A stretch of DNA of 64,000 nt, taken from the NCBI GenBank assembly GCA_039566865.1, contig CM076955.1:12353001-12417000 (forward strand), in the 5' to 3' direction. Under the pieces are notes generated by a model. The model did no database searches. It had not been told where the DNA came from and worked only from the letters and a program-made list of their open reading frames with translations. The position numbers were made by a program, and so were the translations under genes. Positions 1 to 11,760 of the stretch are shown in pieces. The DNA is from Aurelia coerulea. Taxonomy: Eukaryota > Cnidaria > Scyphozoa > Semaeostomeae > Ulmaridae. Every line of letters begins with the position of its first letter. Position 1 is the stretch's first letter.

Positions 1-83
1 GTGAATCTTTGCTGCATGATTCTTTCTAGCAAGGGATACAGTGTTAACATTCTAAGTTTAGACATTAAAGCATCATACTGTAC

Positions 84-323
84 CTCGTTGTAGTTTGCAT
101 CCAAAGCAGATTGCACCAAAATCAACACCATTTGAAGAGTCTGCAAGCCACGGACCAATCAGCCAAGAACCATCATCTTTTCTCACATCAAAGTTGCTGC
201 CTCCTTTGTAGATACTTTCAAGGCTTTCATTATTGGAATGGAATGATATGCTTGACTGATATCTTCCTTCATTCTTTGTCCATATCTTCCTTAAAACAAC
301 CTCAATCTCCATTGCTTTAAGAT
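84..323 (-). CDS. candidate internal exon of an unidentified host gene
   Basis: On the minus strand an open frame of about 80 residues is bounded by a plausible 3' splice site (...GAAACAG just upstream of 323) and a 5' splice site (GTACAG just after 84). The peptide is rich in charged and aromatic residues and contains GSWLIGPWLADSS. It matches no transposon protein I know, which is why I treat it as host-like. The exon would have one partial codon at each end. I see no partner exon in this window: the next exon would lie before position 1, and upstream ones toward 400-1500 were not recognised. Family and function are unknown. It could be a chance open frame. Confidence 0.3.
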
Positions 324-407
324 CTGTTTCATAAGAGACAAAATTACCAAGGTAAGTACTATGCTCTCTCTTTCATTTCATTTGCCATAGTTATTATGTC
401 ATCCAGA

Positions 408-1300
408 GGGTGTTTCAGGAAAAATGCAACCTACTGTACCTATGATTGAACATTTCAATAATAATAACATTTGAATTTGTGGATGTAATATTCACGGTCG
501 GATAGCCTGATCCTTCTTTCCAATCACATACTGTTTGGAAACTTTCATGGAATCGTTCATGGTCTGATTACTATTTTAGTATGAATGTGGCCGATAGCAT
601 GTTGTAACAGTAAATCATCGCCTTTATAGAGTAAAAAGTTACAAAACAAATTTAATCTCAACATCTCAGACACTTGATGAGATGCCCTTAGCAGGCCCGT
701 AGGAAGCGGGGGAGGGAGGGCAGGGGGGCTCAAGCCCTCCAATAATTTTGAAAACAATGGTGTTACGTCACAAGTATTAATCAAATGTATCGTTCTCTAT
801 TATTTTAAGAACAATTAGCCCCCCAATCAGAAGCTGCTTCCTACGGCCCTGCTTAGCTAAAAGCCATACAAAAATGGTCCTATGAAATGACTAATTAAAA
901 CTGCTAAAAAACGCTCTCGCAAAGAAGTGTTTTGCCTAGTGTAGATGTCATAGCAATCTCATGCATCTGAAATAGGCCATTGCCAAAACGCCAATTAATA
1001 TTCCCACTAACTAGATTGCGATTTCAGCTTTTAAATGTTAAAAAATAGAAATATTAACTGCTTCTGAAGAATCTCAAAGAAAGGTTGGTTTCATTTTTTG
1101 GAACATCCATCAGTAGCTATAAACAGGGTGTTTCAGAAAAACCCAGAGTTTTTCAGAAAAACCAACTTTCATTGAAATTCGTCAGAAAATAATAATATTT
1201 GAATCAATTTGTTACAGACCATCTGAAAGCAGAAGCTAATATCTCACTTCCAGTGATATCCACGTTGGGTGTATTAATTCAATTGGTCATCACGTAGTGG
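408..1300. repeat. weak dispersed repeat (GGGTGTTTC motif)
   Basis: The motif GGGTGTTTCAG(G/A)AAAA occurs near 410 and 1127. In each case it is followed about 50 bases later by an AATAATAA...TTTGAAT stretch, which suggests two diverged copies of one repeat. GGGTGTTT also recurs near 1305 and 1495. No complete element boundaries are visible. Nothing coding is recognised between 330 and 690 or between 860 and 1700. Confidence 0.25.
692..851. mobile_element. 160-bp MITE with TIRs
   Basis: The ends CAGGCCCGTAGGAAGC and GCTTCCTACGGCCCTG are inverted repeats around an AT-rich core with no coding capacity. CTTAG occurs on both sides and may be part of the target duplication. The CAG...CTG termini and size fit a non-autonomous hAT-like MITE, but the duplication is not clean enough to prove it. 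Confidence 0.6.
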
Positions 1301-1708
1301 GTGTTTCCATAAATATGATTGGCCTAGTTCAGATGCTGGAAGATGATAGCACTTATATTTGACAAATCCAATCTCTTTGAGGGCTTATTTCATCATTCTT
1401 AAGAACTGCATCTCATGGGAATGAATTTGTCTTTTTCCTACCTTAGGGCATCACATTAGTCCACAAACTCTGTCTTGTAGTTTTCACGATTTAAAGGGTG
1501 TTTATTTTGCTGTTACAGCATGCTTCATTCGAAATCAGCCATACTTACTATAGAATCAATGAAATCATAAACAATTCCATCAATATATCTATAGAGAAAT
1601 ATTTCTATGATTATATCCAAACTGTAAATCATCAGAAAAAGGAAGATTGTACTTTCAGATGGTATAAAGTACAACTTGCCCAAAGTCTTGTTCGTTATCT
1701 TATTCAGG

Positions 1709-2329
1709 CAAACTCGGTCGAACAAGGACAGATTTTGTAACACAATAGCATGATATACATTTGTTGAGAACTGAATTCAAAGCGATTAGCGATTGCAGAC
1801 AAAGGAAATTCTCTGATCCATAAATTCAAAACAAACAAAGCCGCAAAAGTTTCTCTGAAACCCAAGTACCAAGCGCACTCGTTGTGCATTATATAAATGG
1901 TTTTGAAGAGCAAACATGAGCATATATCGAAAGGAAAAGGATATATTTACACATCTACCTCGGGCTTCTTTGGTTCAGAAACTCAGCAGCAAGTGTTTCA
2001 ATTACACCTAAAAAGATAAGAAAATTGAATCGCACCCAATCGGCTTTTGAATGAAACGAATTAAATGCCCGTGGCAGATGTGTAGATATATCCTTCTTCT
2101 TTCGACTCATGCTCACATTAGCTCTCAGAAACCATTTCTGGGATGCACAACGAGCGGGCTAGCTACCTGGGTTTCAGAGAAACTTTTGCGGCTTTGCTTG
2201 TTTTGAATTACTGGTTGAGAGAATTTCCTTTGTCTGTGATCGCTAATCGCTTTGAATTGCGGTGTCAATCAAAACCAACTCCTGCTATTGTCTTACAAAA
2301 TTTGTCCTTGTTACTCGGTCGGGCAAAGC
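1709..2329. mobile_element. foldback (palindromic) element, about 0.62 kb
   Basis: The segment 1709-1975 matches the reverse complement of about 2045-2329 along nearly its whole length, leaving a loop of about 70 bases. Shared landmarks include CAACGAG / CTCGTTG, TTTGCGGC and the GCGATTAGCGAT / ATCGCTAATCGC pair. Open frames in the arms are mirror images of each other and are not genes. No target-site duplication was recognised. Confidence 0.7.
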
Positions 2330-2814
2330 GAGCGGAACAGGAAGCGAACGAGACTTGTAAATGTTGGATGCTCATGAATGATTAATGAGATTCTTAATGT
2401 AACCGAGGCTGATTGAATGGCAAAAAGAGTCCGGGGGTCGCACAAGACAGCAATTGTTATAAGAGTATTCTTGTCAAAATCATGACATTCTGTTGAAAAT
2501 ATGAAATACAATCAAATGTATGACGTAGTTAAATTCAAATTCAAAGGGAAGTACTCCCTCATTACAAAAGGCTATTGAATATTCAGTCTTGGTCATTGAA
2601 TATTCAATCTGTCGATTGTCGTCCAAGGAAACTTTTTTCAAACTACGTACTACGTATATTTACAGTTTGCATTTTTTTCATTTTTTCATTTTATCATATT
2701 TAAACACAAAAACCCTATCAGCTAAAAAAGAACTATTCCTATACAAAATAAACATCTATTTACAAATAAAATAATACAAATTTGCTGATCTTCCTAGGGA
2801 TCGTGCTTCGGGAA

Positions 2815-3170
2815 GGATGCTAATTGTTTAGGAATTCCTTCAGTTTCCTTTTGAATGTGCTAATTGTGGAACTCATTCTGATTTCTAATGGGATTTCATT
2901 CCACGTTTCAGCACCAGAGTAGAAAAAACTGCTTTTGGAGAATTCTAGGTTCTGTCTTGGGGTGTCCAGATCTAACCGATTTCTCGTTCGATGGTTAGAT
3001 AACTGAGATCTGGTAACAAGCCTCCCTCTTAAGTTGTCCGGGCAGAGACCATTCATTATTTTGTAAATCATCACGGCCCTGTCAAATTTGATTAAGTTTA
3101 AGACTGAAAGCCAGTTGCAACTCCACCCATCCTTTAATCTAGAGCCTTCCTTGCACGAACAAAGTTTAGT
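2815..3170 (-). pseudogene. LINE 3' end (C-terminal domain of RT protein)
   Basis: Minus-strand translation gives the C-terminal block typical of CR1/L2-like LINEs: IYKIMNGLCPDNL, then a Thr/Arg-rich stretch, SSFFYSGAETWNEIP, and a terminal FKRKLKEFL. The homologous sequence continues upstream to about 3170 (..FDRAVMIYKI) in the same frame or with small breaks. No RT catalytic block is present, so this is a 5'-truncated dead copy. Nothing is recognised in the preceding AT-rich stretch at 2400-2810. Confidence 0.8.
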
Positions 3171-3527
3171 GATTACTCTATTTCACCTTCTTTCTTAAAA
3201 AAAGCATCAATGAATCCAAGTCACCTAAGACCAAATAAGAATTTGTTTCATCCAAACGGACAGAAACAAGAGTTTTGCAAAATTCTTGAAGAATACCACA
3301 GGTTCAAATGAGTATAAAGACCGATTTGAAGCATTTCTGCATTTACTCACACACATGTTTGTGCCCATACTGTTCATTGTCGACAATCAATTTTCGTCAC
3401 AGTTAACGAAATTGGGCCGTTAGGGGGGAGGGGGTCCAGCTCAAAGCGCCCTACCTAATGTTGAAGTCGTGATCTAAGATGAAAAAAATCGCGGTAAGCT
3501 TAGGCACCAACCGAAGACAGATATAGG

Positions 3528-3660
3528 GCCAGGTGAATTCCGCGGAAAATTGATTCCGCAGAAGCTATTGTTTACAAAGGAACAATAGTGTCCGCGTTCT
3601 CCACGGAATTCACTTCAGCCGTACACCCAAAGTGAATTCCGCGGAAAATATTTAGTTTGT
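3528..3660. repeat. small hairpin repeat GTGAATTCCGCGG
   Basis: GTGAATTCCGCGGAAAA at about 3533 is inverted at 3600-3613 (CCACGGAATTCAC). A further direct half copy follows at about 3631. The first two form a MITE-like hairpin of about 95 bp. The rest of 3180-3730 shows no recognisable feature. Confidence 0.4.
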
Positions 3661-3734
3661 CCGTAGAAATGAAAATAAACTAAGTTTATTGAGGAGCAAG
3701 CGTTAAAAGGTTCACGAAGACACCAGTAGGAGGA

Positions 3735-4075
3735 AGCTACAGAAATTCTAAGAAATTTTTAAGTCTCCTCAGCATTCTTCCTCTAAAATTATCAATATCA
3801 AAATTGGAAATCTTCCTGTCAAAAGGACTTGCTATGTGAAATTTCTTGGAGTTCCTTTGGATGAAAAATCTTTCATTGAAGTACCATCTGACTGAACTCT
3901 CTAAAAAACTGGCTAGAACTTGTGGTATGTTCTCCAAAGTAAGACATTTTTTACCCATTGATGTTTCAATCTCTCTTTACAATTCTTTATTTTCACCCTT
4001 CCTGCAATATGGAATTTTAGTTTGGGGTCTTACATATGAAACTTACATCAATCCAGTGTCCAGGGTGCAAACATA
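3735..4075 (+). pseudogene. LINE RT thumb-region fragment
   Basis: Plus-strand frames contain VKFLG(V)PLDEK, then KYHLTELSKKLARTCGMFSKVRHFLP and SLYNSLFSPFLQYGILVWGLTYE in separate open pieces. These match the equivalent region of the minus-strand LINE at 5497-7690, so the two are the same family in opposite orientation. At least one frameshift separates the blocks, and both the catalytic core and the 3' end are missing. Confidence 0.8.
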
Positions 4076-4228
4076 TAAATGGGGGGTTAATTGTTTTTGG
4101 TTAGCAATGTCATAAACAACGTTTCTGCACAAAAAGTTTTCAGTCTCGCCATATGTGGAAATTGACGGAAATTTATTTAGGCGACGGCCTAGATGGCACA
4201 TTTCCGTGTATCAATGTATCATGACAGT

Positions 4229-4455
4229 ATGATACACCGTATTAGCAGAAATGGTTCCATAAAACTTGCCTTATTCATAAGCTATGACGATGTATCGGTG
4301 TATCAGAAAATCTTAGTTTGACGGTGTATCGATATGATACACCATAGCAGAAATGGTAGCATAAAACTTGCCTTATTCATAAGCTATGACGGTGTATCGG
4401 TGTATCAGAAAAATCTTAGCTTAGCGGTGTATCGATGTATCATGATACACCGCAG
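4229..4455. repeat. two-unit tandem repeat with GTGTATC motifs
   Basis: Two units of about 115 bp share AGCAGAAATGGT(T/A), ATAAAACTTGCC, TTATTCATAAGC and GGTGTATCAGAAAA. The unit ends contain repeated GATACACCG/CGGTGTATC inverted motifs able to form short hairpins. The array abuts the left target duplication of the element at 4458-8320. Confidence 0.7.
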
Positions 4456-5099
4456 TTAGCATATGAGTCAAATATTTCAATAGGACACAGGGAAACCCGC
4501 AAATCTTCCAATTTCACGCTTATAAGCCAATGATATCGTCGTATTCCGATCACATGACTGAAAATAAGGCTTTCGAGATAAATTTTTGAGTACCTTCACG
4601 AAAATAAAAATGGATATTCGAGTAATAAAGATACAGAGCTGGTTTTACCACGAATCGATTCGAGAGGCCCCATTCAACATTTGTTTTTCTGCATTTGGTT
4701 AAAATCTCGTCAGGGATCGGCGTTACATCGAATTTCATTCCTTCGAAAATTGGCCTATGTTCAAGAATTCTTCAGGAACGCTACAAATAAGATCTGGCTT
4801 TCAAAATTTCACATGTTACGTGAATTATGTCCAGAAATAACATGAAAGTATTTGTTTGTGTGATTTTAGAAAATCCTAGACGAATTAAAGCTATTTGCTG
4901 CGAAGAAAGCTAATGGGCCTACCTTCACCCGCAGCAAAATCCCAGTAATCGGCATTAAATCACTCTTTTTCGCAATAATAACCAGCAGATATATTAACGA
5001 ATAACTTCACCACAAATCCAATTTCTTTCCATCATTTTATCATCGATACTTTCGATAAAATGTGACAAGACTTTACAGCCTCTGCAGCAAACCGTCCAA

Positions 5100-5496
5100 C
5101 TACCGTCGATTCAAAGTTTTCTTGTTGCAAACACGTTGGAATTCTTGCAAGACTTGCATAAAACAAAAGGTTTTGCAAGACTTAGGTCTCCCATATGACA
5201 CAGCAAAAGGACACCTTTGAGAATAGATTGCACACTCCTGGGGGCATTCTATCGTTGCAAAATAAAGAGAAATTAAAACATTTCTCAAATATTGCAAATT
5301 TCTTTGTCCACATCGGAAAAGCACATAATTTGTGTAAAGAAATTTCCCCTGCAATCTATTCTCAAAGGTGTACAATCTATTATCAAAGGTAACAATTTGC
5401 TGTGTCATATGGGAGACCTGAGCCTTGCACAACCTTTTGTTTTATGCAAGCTTTCCTGGTGTTTGCAACAAGAAAACTTTGAATCGACGACGGTAG
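5100..5496. mobile_element. foldback MITE
   Basis: The ends CTACCGTCGATTCAAAG and CTTTGAATCGACGACGGTAG are inverted. Pairing continues inward through GGTCTCCCATATGACACAGCAAA and its complement, and through ACACCTTTGAGAATAG / CTATTCTCAAAGGTGT. The element sits between the left arm of the 4458-8320 element and the 3' end of a LINE. It has no coding capacity. Confidence 0.7.
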
Positions 5497-7690
5497 TCAG
5501 TTCAGTTCAGTTCATTTAATTTTAAATTCCACACAACATACAATTCAACAGTAAGATAACAACAACAACTATATTTAATAACATTTCAATATAAGTATGC
5601 ATATAGGAAGAAAAACAATTGCTGGATTTTAAAATTGTATGTGGAGGAATTCTTTTAAAGGAGGAACTCTCTCAGTAGGTAGACTAATCGAGGAGAGAGC
5701 ACCCCCTATATTAAAAACCATTCATTTACATAATCAAATTTGAACAAGAAGGGTTTGGATTGATTGGTGCAAAACAGAAGTGTAATTTTCTAATTCAATT
5801 ACAAAAATAAAATTTCAAGGGCATACATCATGAAACCCGACCGGCCCCCGCAAGCCAACTCCCCCCGCCGCCCACCACAAAGCACCGGAACAAGGCCAAA
5901 TCCTCATTGCAATAAAAATTCAGCCTCGGTCCCGCGCCCCGCAACAAACAACAGGGAGAACCACCAAGCACAAACCAGTCAGGCCCATGACATACGCCCC
6001 TCAAATTTGATATCTGGTTGAGAACATATGTGTTTTCAATTGATGGCGAAAACTGATTATGGAAGGAGATTGTCTGATGATGTGGGGAATGTTGTTCCAG
6101 GACTTAGCGCCTGAATATCTAACAGATCTTAAACCATACTGCAATGTATTCTTATGAGACATAAAAATATCACCCTTGCAGGCCTGTCTTGTATTATATT
6201 GATAAACAAATGATACAGTTTCAAAAAAACTGTGGAAAAAGATCGGAGAAATCATGTTAACTGATTCATACACAAATATGAGCAGCTTTAGATCAAATAA
6301 ATCATACAACTTGAGAATTTTTAAATCAGAGAAGATTGGTGTGGAAGGAGATGTGAAATTCTTGAAAGCAATTGCTCTAATGACTTTCTTTTGCAGAAGA
6401 TATATTGGTTTGGTATGGATGTCATAGGTAAGAGCCCAGACGATGATGCCATATTGAAGAAAAGAGGCAAATAAAGAGTAATATAAGGAAACTAAAACAT
6501 CAGTAGGCAGAAGATGCCTTATTTTGAAGAAAATTCCACAAGCTCTTGCTAACTTTTTGGAAAGTTCACCTAAGTGGTACTTCCAGCTTAAATTTTCATC
6601 CAAAAGAAGACCTAGAAACTTTACACATTTAGCCTGTTTAACATACTCCTTACCAATCTTTATGTTAACAGTTTCATTTAAGGAATGCTGTGGAGAGTGA
6701 AAAATTACAAAATTAGTTTTATCTACATTTAGAGAAAGCTTATTAGCATCAAGCCACTTTTTGACTTGCTTAAGTTCTCTGTTGACCACTTTTTGTAATG
6801 TGTTAAGATTGTCCGACTCAAAATAGATATTAGTGTCATCAGCAAACAGATAGAAAGATAACTTGGTTGATGAGTTAGGAAGATCATTTATATAAATGAG
6901 GAAGAGAAGTGGTCCAAGGACAGAGCCCTGTGGTACACCACAAGTGACATAAAGATGACTAGAGTTTTGACCATTTACACATACATATTGACTCCTGTTG
7001 CTAAGATAGGAGCTAAACCACGCTAAAGCCGTGCCTCGAATGCCATAATGTTCAAGTTTATCAAGGAGGATCTGGTGATTAACAGTATCAAATGCCTTTT
7101 GAAGGTCAATAAAAATACCACACCCAAAATTCTTATTATCCAAACTATTTTTGATAGACTCAGTTAAACTAATCAAAGCATGGTTTATGGAGTGAGAGGC
7201 ACGAAAACCAAACTGGAGATCATACAGGATTTTGTGCAGCTCTAAGAAATTGTATAAACGCTTGTACATTAATTTCTCTGTGATTTTTACTGAAAACAGA
7301 CAAGAGAGATATTGGTCTATAATTTGAAACAATCAAAGTACAACCTTTCTTCAATAATGGTATAATTTTTGCTTGCTGCATTTTAAAAGGAAACATACCA
7401 GATTGAAAGGACTCATTGATGATATGGGATAGAGGGGAGGAAATGTCAAGAGAAAGGATCTTTAACAGCTTTAAGGGTATACTATTTGGACCTATAGACT
7501 TGCCAGTTTTTAGCAAGTCTATTATGTCAGATACTTCATATGGGACTGATGGAGATATAAAAAATGAATGTGGATTTTTGTCCCTAAGATAATCTAAGGG
7601 AGACTTTGGAGATCTGGGTATTCTTTTTGTGACTCCATCTGCAACATTAACAAAGAATTTATTGAAAACAGCAGCCAAGTTGGACGGTTT
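5497..7690 (-). pseudogene. 5'-truncated LINE: RT region, CR1/L2-like
   Basis: Reading the minus strand, an N-terminal linker (NLAAVFNKFFVNVADGV, start about 7690) leads into RT: YRPISLL, FRASHSINHALI, IDLQKAFDTVNH (motif A), CGVPQGSVLGP (motif B) and YLFADDTN (motif C, catalytic Asp pair near residue 164 of the main open frame). The C-terminal SGAKSWNNIP block follows. A frameshift near 7300 breaks the frame just after the YRPISLL block. The element lacks endonuclease and ORF1, as expected for 5' truncation. Its 3' end at about 5500 carries a short (TGAAC)n tail, a hallmark of LINE integration. Nothing is recognised in the 3' UTR (5520-6000). The encoded protein would copy its own RNA by target-primed reverse transcription, but this copy is dead. 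Confidence 0.88.
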
Positions 7691-8384
7691 GCTGCAGAGG
7701 CTGTGAAGTCTTGTCACATTTTATCGAAATTATCGATGATAAAATGGTGGAAAGAAATTGAATTTGTGGTGAAGTTATTCGTCAACGTATCCGCTGGTTA
7801 TTATTGCAAAAAAGAGTGATTTAATGCCGATTACTGGGAATCTGCTGCGGGTGAAGGTAGGCCCATTAGCTTTATTCGCAGCAAATAGCTTTAATTCGTC
7901 TAGGATTTTCGAAAATCACACAAACAAATACTTTCATGTTATTCCTGGACATAATTCACGTAACATGTGAAATTTTGAAAGCTAGATCTTATTTGTAGCG
8001 TTCCTGAAGAATTCTTGAACATAGGCCAATTTTCGAAGGAATGAAATTCGATGTAACGCCGATCCCTGACGAGATTTTAACCAAATGCAGAAACTCAAAT
8101 GTGGAGTGGGGCCTCTCGAATCGATTCGTGGTAAAACCAGCTCTGTACCTTTATTACTCGAATATCCATTTTTATTTTTGTGAAGGTACTCGAAAATTTA
8201 TCTTAAAAGCCTTATTTTCAGTCATGTGATCGGAATACGACGATATCATTGGCTTATAAGTGTGAAATTGGAAGATTGCGGGTTTCCCTGTGCCCTATTG
8301 AAAGATTTGACTCATATGCTACCGCAGTTAGCAGAATTGCTACGGGTATTCTAGAATCTAGCCCAAGTATCTGTTGAATGATAT

Positions 8385-9077
8385 GTGAACAAACTCAATA
8401 CTCTGCAGCACTAGCTGTGTCTGGTGCATGGAGAGGTACAAATAGGCAAAGACTTTACAATGAATTAGGCTGGGGAAACCCTGTACAGTAGAAGATGGTA
8501 CCGACGCTTATGTCATTTCTTCAACCTAAAAAATAACCAATCTCCTGAATATCTCTTCAATGAAATCCCTGCTGAACGGCAAACAAACTATGATCTTAGA
8601 AATCAGCGCATATACACCCCGTCTATTAGTAAAACTGTCCGTTTTTCTAACACATATTTCTGTAATGCCCCTTATGAATGGAATTTACTTGATAGAGATA
8701 TCAGGAGTTGAAAGTCTATTGCTGAATTTAAGCGAAAACTCCTTTCCAAAATAAGGCCAACTGAAAACTCCGTATATAGCATATATGATATAGAGGGTGT
8801 TAGAATCTTAACAAAGGTGCGTTTGAAATTCAGTGCATTAAATGAGCATAGGTTTAGGCATAGATTCAACATCGTAAGTCCACTATGCAATTGCGGTACC
8901 GCGAAGGAGGATAATGAGCATTTCCTCCTGCATTGCCCCTGGTTTGATCATCTTCGCAGAAACCTCCTTGGCCAGCTCTCGGAAATTCTGAGCTTGGATG
9001 TATCCAACTTTGATGACGATTTCGTTTGCTCACTGATGTTGTATGGAAGTTCTGAACTTCCACACATTATCATATAT
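8385..9077 (+). pseudogene. LINE C-terminal region, part 1 (interrupted at 9078)
   Basis: The translation in several frames follows the C-terminal half of the 48.5-53.4 kb LINE: EQTQYSAALAVSGAWRG, RWYRRLCHFF, SLIAEFKRKL-like and RLKFSALNEHRFRHRFN. It then reaches a Cys/His knuckle CNCGTAKEDNEHFLLHCP. Frameshifts (for example near 8476) show decay. The reading is cut by a 5.3-kb insertion and resumes at 14411. Confidence 0.85.
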
Positions 9078-9789
9078 CACCGTAGCGCGAGCCTGTAAAT
9101 TTGAGGTGCCGGTATATCTGAGGTTTGCCGGTAAATATGAGGTGTCGTGGGACTACTCAAACACCTGGGTTATTGTTTAAGAAGCCATTCGAATTAAACA
9201 ATGCAGTATAGAAATCGCTCATTGTACAAGGCACATTACTCTTTTGTGGTCACCGCTGTTGACCGCTTTTTGTCGGGGGGTAAGGTTGGTAACAGACAGG
9301 TTCAGCAATACCTTGGTCCTTGGAATATTTACTCTTCAAAGAACGTTTAGCAATTCTAGCTAAACAAGATTCATAATTTGTTTCTTTTAATTTAGAAGCC
9401 AAATTAAAATGCATTCTCTAATCTACAGCCGAATTTATATAAATCCTATAAGAGTTTTTCATAAGAAACTCTTATGAGCGCTCAGCTCTCAGATCACTAA
9501 AAAAGCAAAACAAACTTGAGCAGCATAATTTGCATCTTTTTTTTTCGTAATCTTCATATTTAAAATGAGAGTTGAGAAACGTTGGAGAATCTTTCACGAT
9601 ATCGATTTACGAAACGGTAGCTTTCACGCTCCTATTTAACGCCTGTCTCAGAACGTCTCAAAGATTTGAGAAAATTGAAAAATCGACAAACGATATACGA
9701 GGAAAGAGAAAAAGAAGCTTAAAAAGATGGGATAAGCTATAAGGTTTCTGAAAAATGCCACAGGATTTTGCGACGAAAGTGAATAACAA

Positions 9790-10002
9790 CCATAACCCAT
9801 AGTAAGGAAGGGTTATTTGGTTCTACCTTTCGAGATTTTGAAAGATGTCTCATAATTTTATCAAAATTTAAAAACCGCAAATTATATGTAACGAAAATGA
9901 ATAAAAAATTTAACCCATATTAAAGAAGGGTTATTAGGTTATATCTTTCGATATTTTTGAAGGTTGTCTCATAATTTTATCAAAATTTAAAAATTTATTA
10001 TT
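9790..10002. repeat. tandem duplication, about 116-bp period
   Basis: Two copies of a unit containing TAACCCAT(A)(G/T)(T)AA, GAAGGGTTATT, a TTTCGA(G/T)AT(T) stretch and GTCTCATAATTTTATC lie side by side inside the 5.3-kb element. The sequence between the left TIR and this array (9160-9790) shows nothing recognisable. Confidence 0.6.
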
Positions 10003-10004
10003 TT

Positions 10005-10209
10005 ACTCGTGAGGTACTTGTAATATCTAAAGATTGGAAAGGCTTGGAAAGGCTTGATACTAGGAAACGAGGGACAGTAGTGAGCATGAAGATTGTTATG
10101 GAACCTCTAAGAAACTCGCAAGAAACTCTGAGTACTCAAAATCTGATAATCTTAAGAAAGTTTCAGTACTAGCCCAAATTCTTAGTTTCTTATGGAAATA
10201 TATGTACGT
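10005..10209. repeat. internal repeat unit 1 of the 5.3-kb element
   Basis: The unit runs from TTACTCGT(G)AGG through GGAAAGGCTT, GAGCATGAAGATTGTTATG, GAAACTC(G), TCTGAGTACT and TTTCAGTACT. Diverged copies recur at 13370-13600 and 13672-13890. The RTE-like LINE inserted immediately after this copy. Confidence 0.6.
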
Positions 10210-11166
10210 ACTTACGATAGTCATAAAGACTAGTTAGACTACACAAAAGCATTTGATCGTGTAAAACACACAAAAATGATCGAGTGTCTGCAGGAGATAG
10301 GTATTGATGACAAAGATTTGCAGAAAATAACAAGATTATATTGGGAACAGACAGCAGTAGTAAGAACAGAGAATGGAGTTACACCAGAATTCAAAATAAA
10401 GAAAGGAGTACGACAGGGCTGCATATTATCACCAAGCCCATTCAATTTATATACTGAGAAGATATTTAGAGAAGTGGAAGATATGAAAGGAGTTGTTGTA
10501 GGCGGCGTAAACATCAACAATTTAAGATACGCAGATGATACAGCTTTAATAGCTGAATCTGCCGCAGATCTACAGGAATTGATAAATGCAGTAAATGAAA
10601 AAGGAAAGCCATATGGGATGGAAATGAACGTTGAAGAAACAAAATCAATGGTCGTGAGTAAAGCAAGTCCCGTACCAAGAGCTAACATCACTCTGGAGGG
10701 AGCACAAATCAAACAAACGGCTAATATGGTTTATTTAGGACATATGGTGACTGAAGATGGCAAGAATGAAACTGAAATCAAAAGAAGGATAGAAATAGCT
10801 AGAAGTGCATTTCATAACATGTCAAAGATTTTAACATCAAGAAGAATAAAGGTTGAAACAAAGAAGGGGCTGGTTAAATGTTATATCTGGTCAACTTTAC
10901 TGTATGGTGCGGAAACATGGACCATAACAAGAGCAATGATTGGAAAGATTGAAGCCTTTGAAATGTGGATATACAGGAGAATTCTGAAAATATCATATAC
11001 AGAACACAGAACAAATGAATATGTATTACAAAAGATGAATACGAAAAGATCGCTGATAAATACAATAAAGCAGAGAAAATGTGCTTATTTTGGGCACCTG
11101 ATAAGAGGAGACGGGCTTCAAAGGCTTCTCCTTGAAGGGAAGTTCAACGGGAAAAGAGGAAGAGGC

Positions 11167-11586
11167 CCAGGGGGGTACTCCCTAACTTTCCATACGGGGG
11201 GGTCCATGCCACTATTTCTTTGCTGACCCCTAAATATTAAGCCTGGTTTTTTGGGGACCCCAAATATTGAGTCTAACGTTTCGGAGACCCCAAATATTGT
11301 TATCTATTTCTGGGGTCCCTGAAATGTTTTAAATGACTTCAATTTGAGCCTCTTGATCTTTCTCAGTTTTTGAATAATTCCAAGACATTTATTTCATGAT
11401 TCACAACTTCAGGGCCAAATTGCACGATTCTTCCTTTTTTCAGATTTGTGGACCCCAAATATTGAATTTTTGTCCATGTTGTAATTCACAGACCCCAAAT
11501 ATTGATTGAACATAAAATTTCGGACCCCAAATATTGGCATGGACCCCCCCGTATTGAAAGTCAATGAGTACCCCCCCCCCCTGGGG
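11167..11586. mobile_element. MITE with C/G-homopolymer TIRs, 8-bp TSD
   Basis: The TIRs are about 48 bp (CCAGGGGGGTACTC... and the mirrored GAGTACCCCCC...CCTGG). GAAGAGGC is duplicated at 11159-11166 and 11587-11594. The interior repeats the motif GACCCCAAATATTG at least six times. It disrupts the C-terminal coding sequence of the RTE-like LINE. The 8-bp duplication points to the hAT superfamily; the element is non-coding. Confidence 0.85.
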
Positions 11587-11760
11587 GAAGAGGCAGGCCA
11601 AGATCAACGTGGTTTGATAACATCAAGGAATGGACACAAATGAACTATGCCGAAGCCCATCGGCGTAGGGGAAGATAAAATTTGGGGGGGCTGCCCGACA
11701 AAAAATCCATTGTTTGACAAAATTTTGCCCGACTTGAGGCGGATTTCTGCCTGATTATGG

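Larger units (their letters stand above)
4458..8320. mobile_element. long-TIR element with 9-bp TSD (Mutator-like size), invaded by MITE and LINE
   Basis: The left arm 4458-5099 and right arm of about 7685-8320 are inverted copies, starting AGCATATGAGTC and ending GACTCATATGCT. The 9-bp sequence ACCGCAGTT flanks both sides (4449-4457 and 8321-8329). A 9-bp duplication with very long TIRs is characteristic of Mutator-like elements; that class assignment is inference. The arms carry mirrored 62-residue open frames without known homology. The middle was filled later by a foldback MITE (5100-5496) and a LINE (5497-7690), so the original interior is either very short or lost. Confidence 0.75.

Noticed and set aside
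1498..2385. Several 60-80 residue open frames on both strands, some nearly identical on opposite strands
   Set aside because: They are mirror images produced by the 1709-2329 foldback; no conserved domain and no splice support.
4550..8229. Matching 62-residue frames starting MKFDVTPIPDE on opposite strands
   Set aside because: They lie in the two inverted arms of one transposon; conservation follows from the palindrome, and the peptide has no recognised domain.
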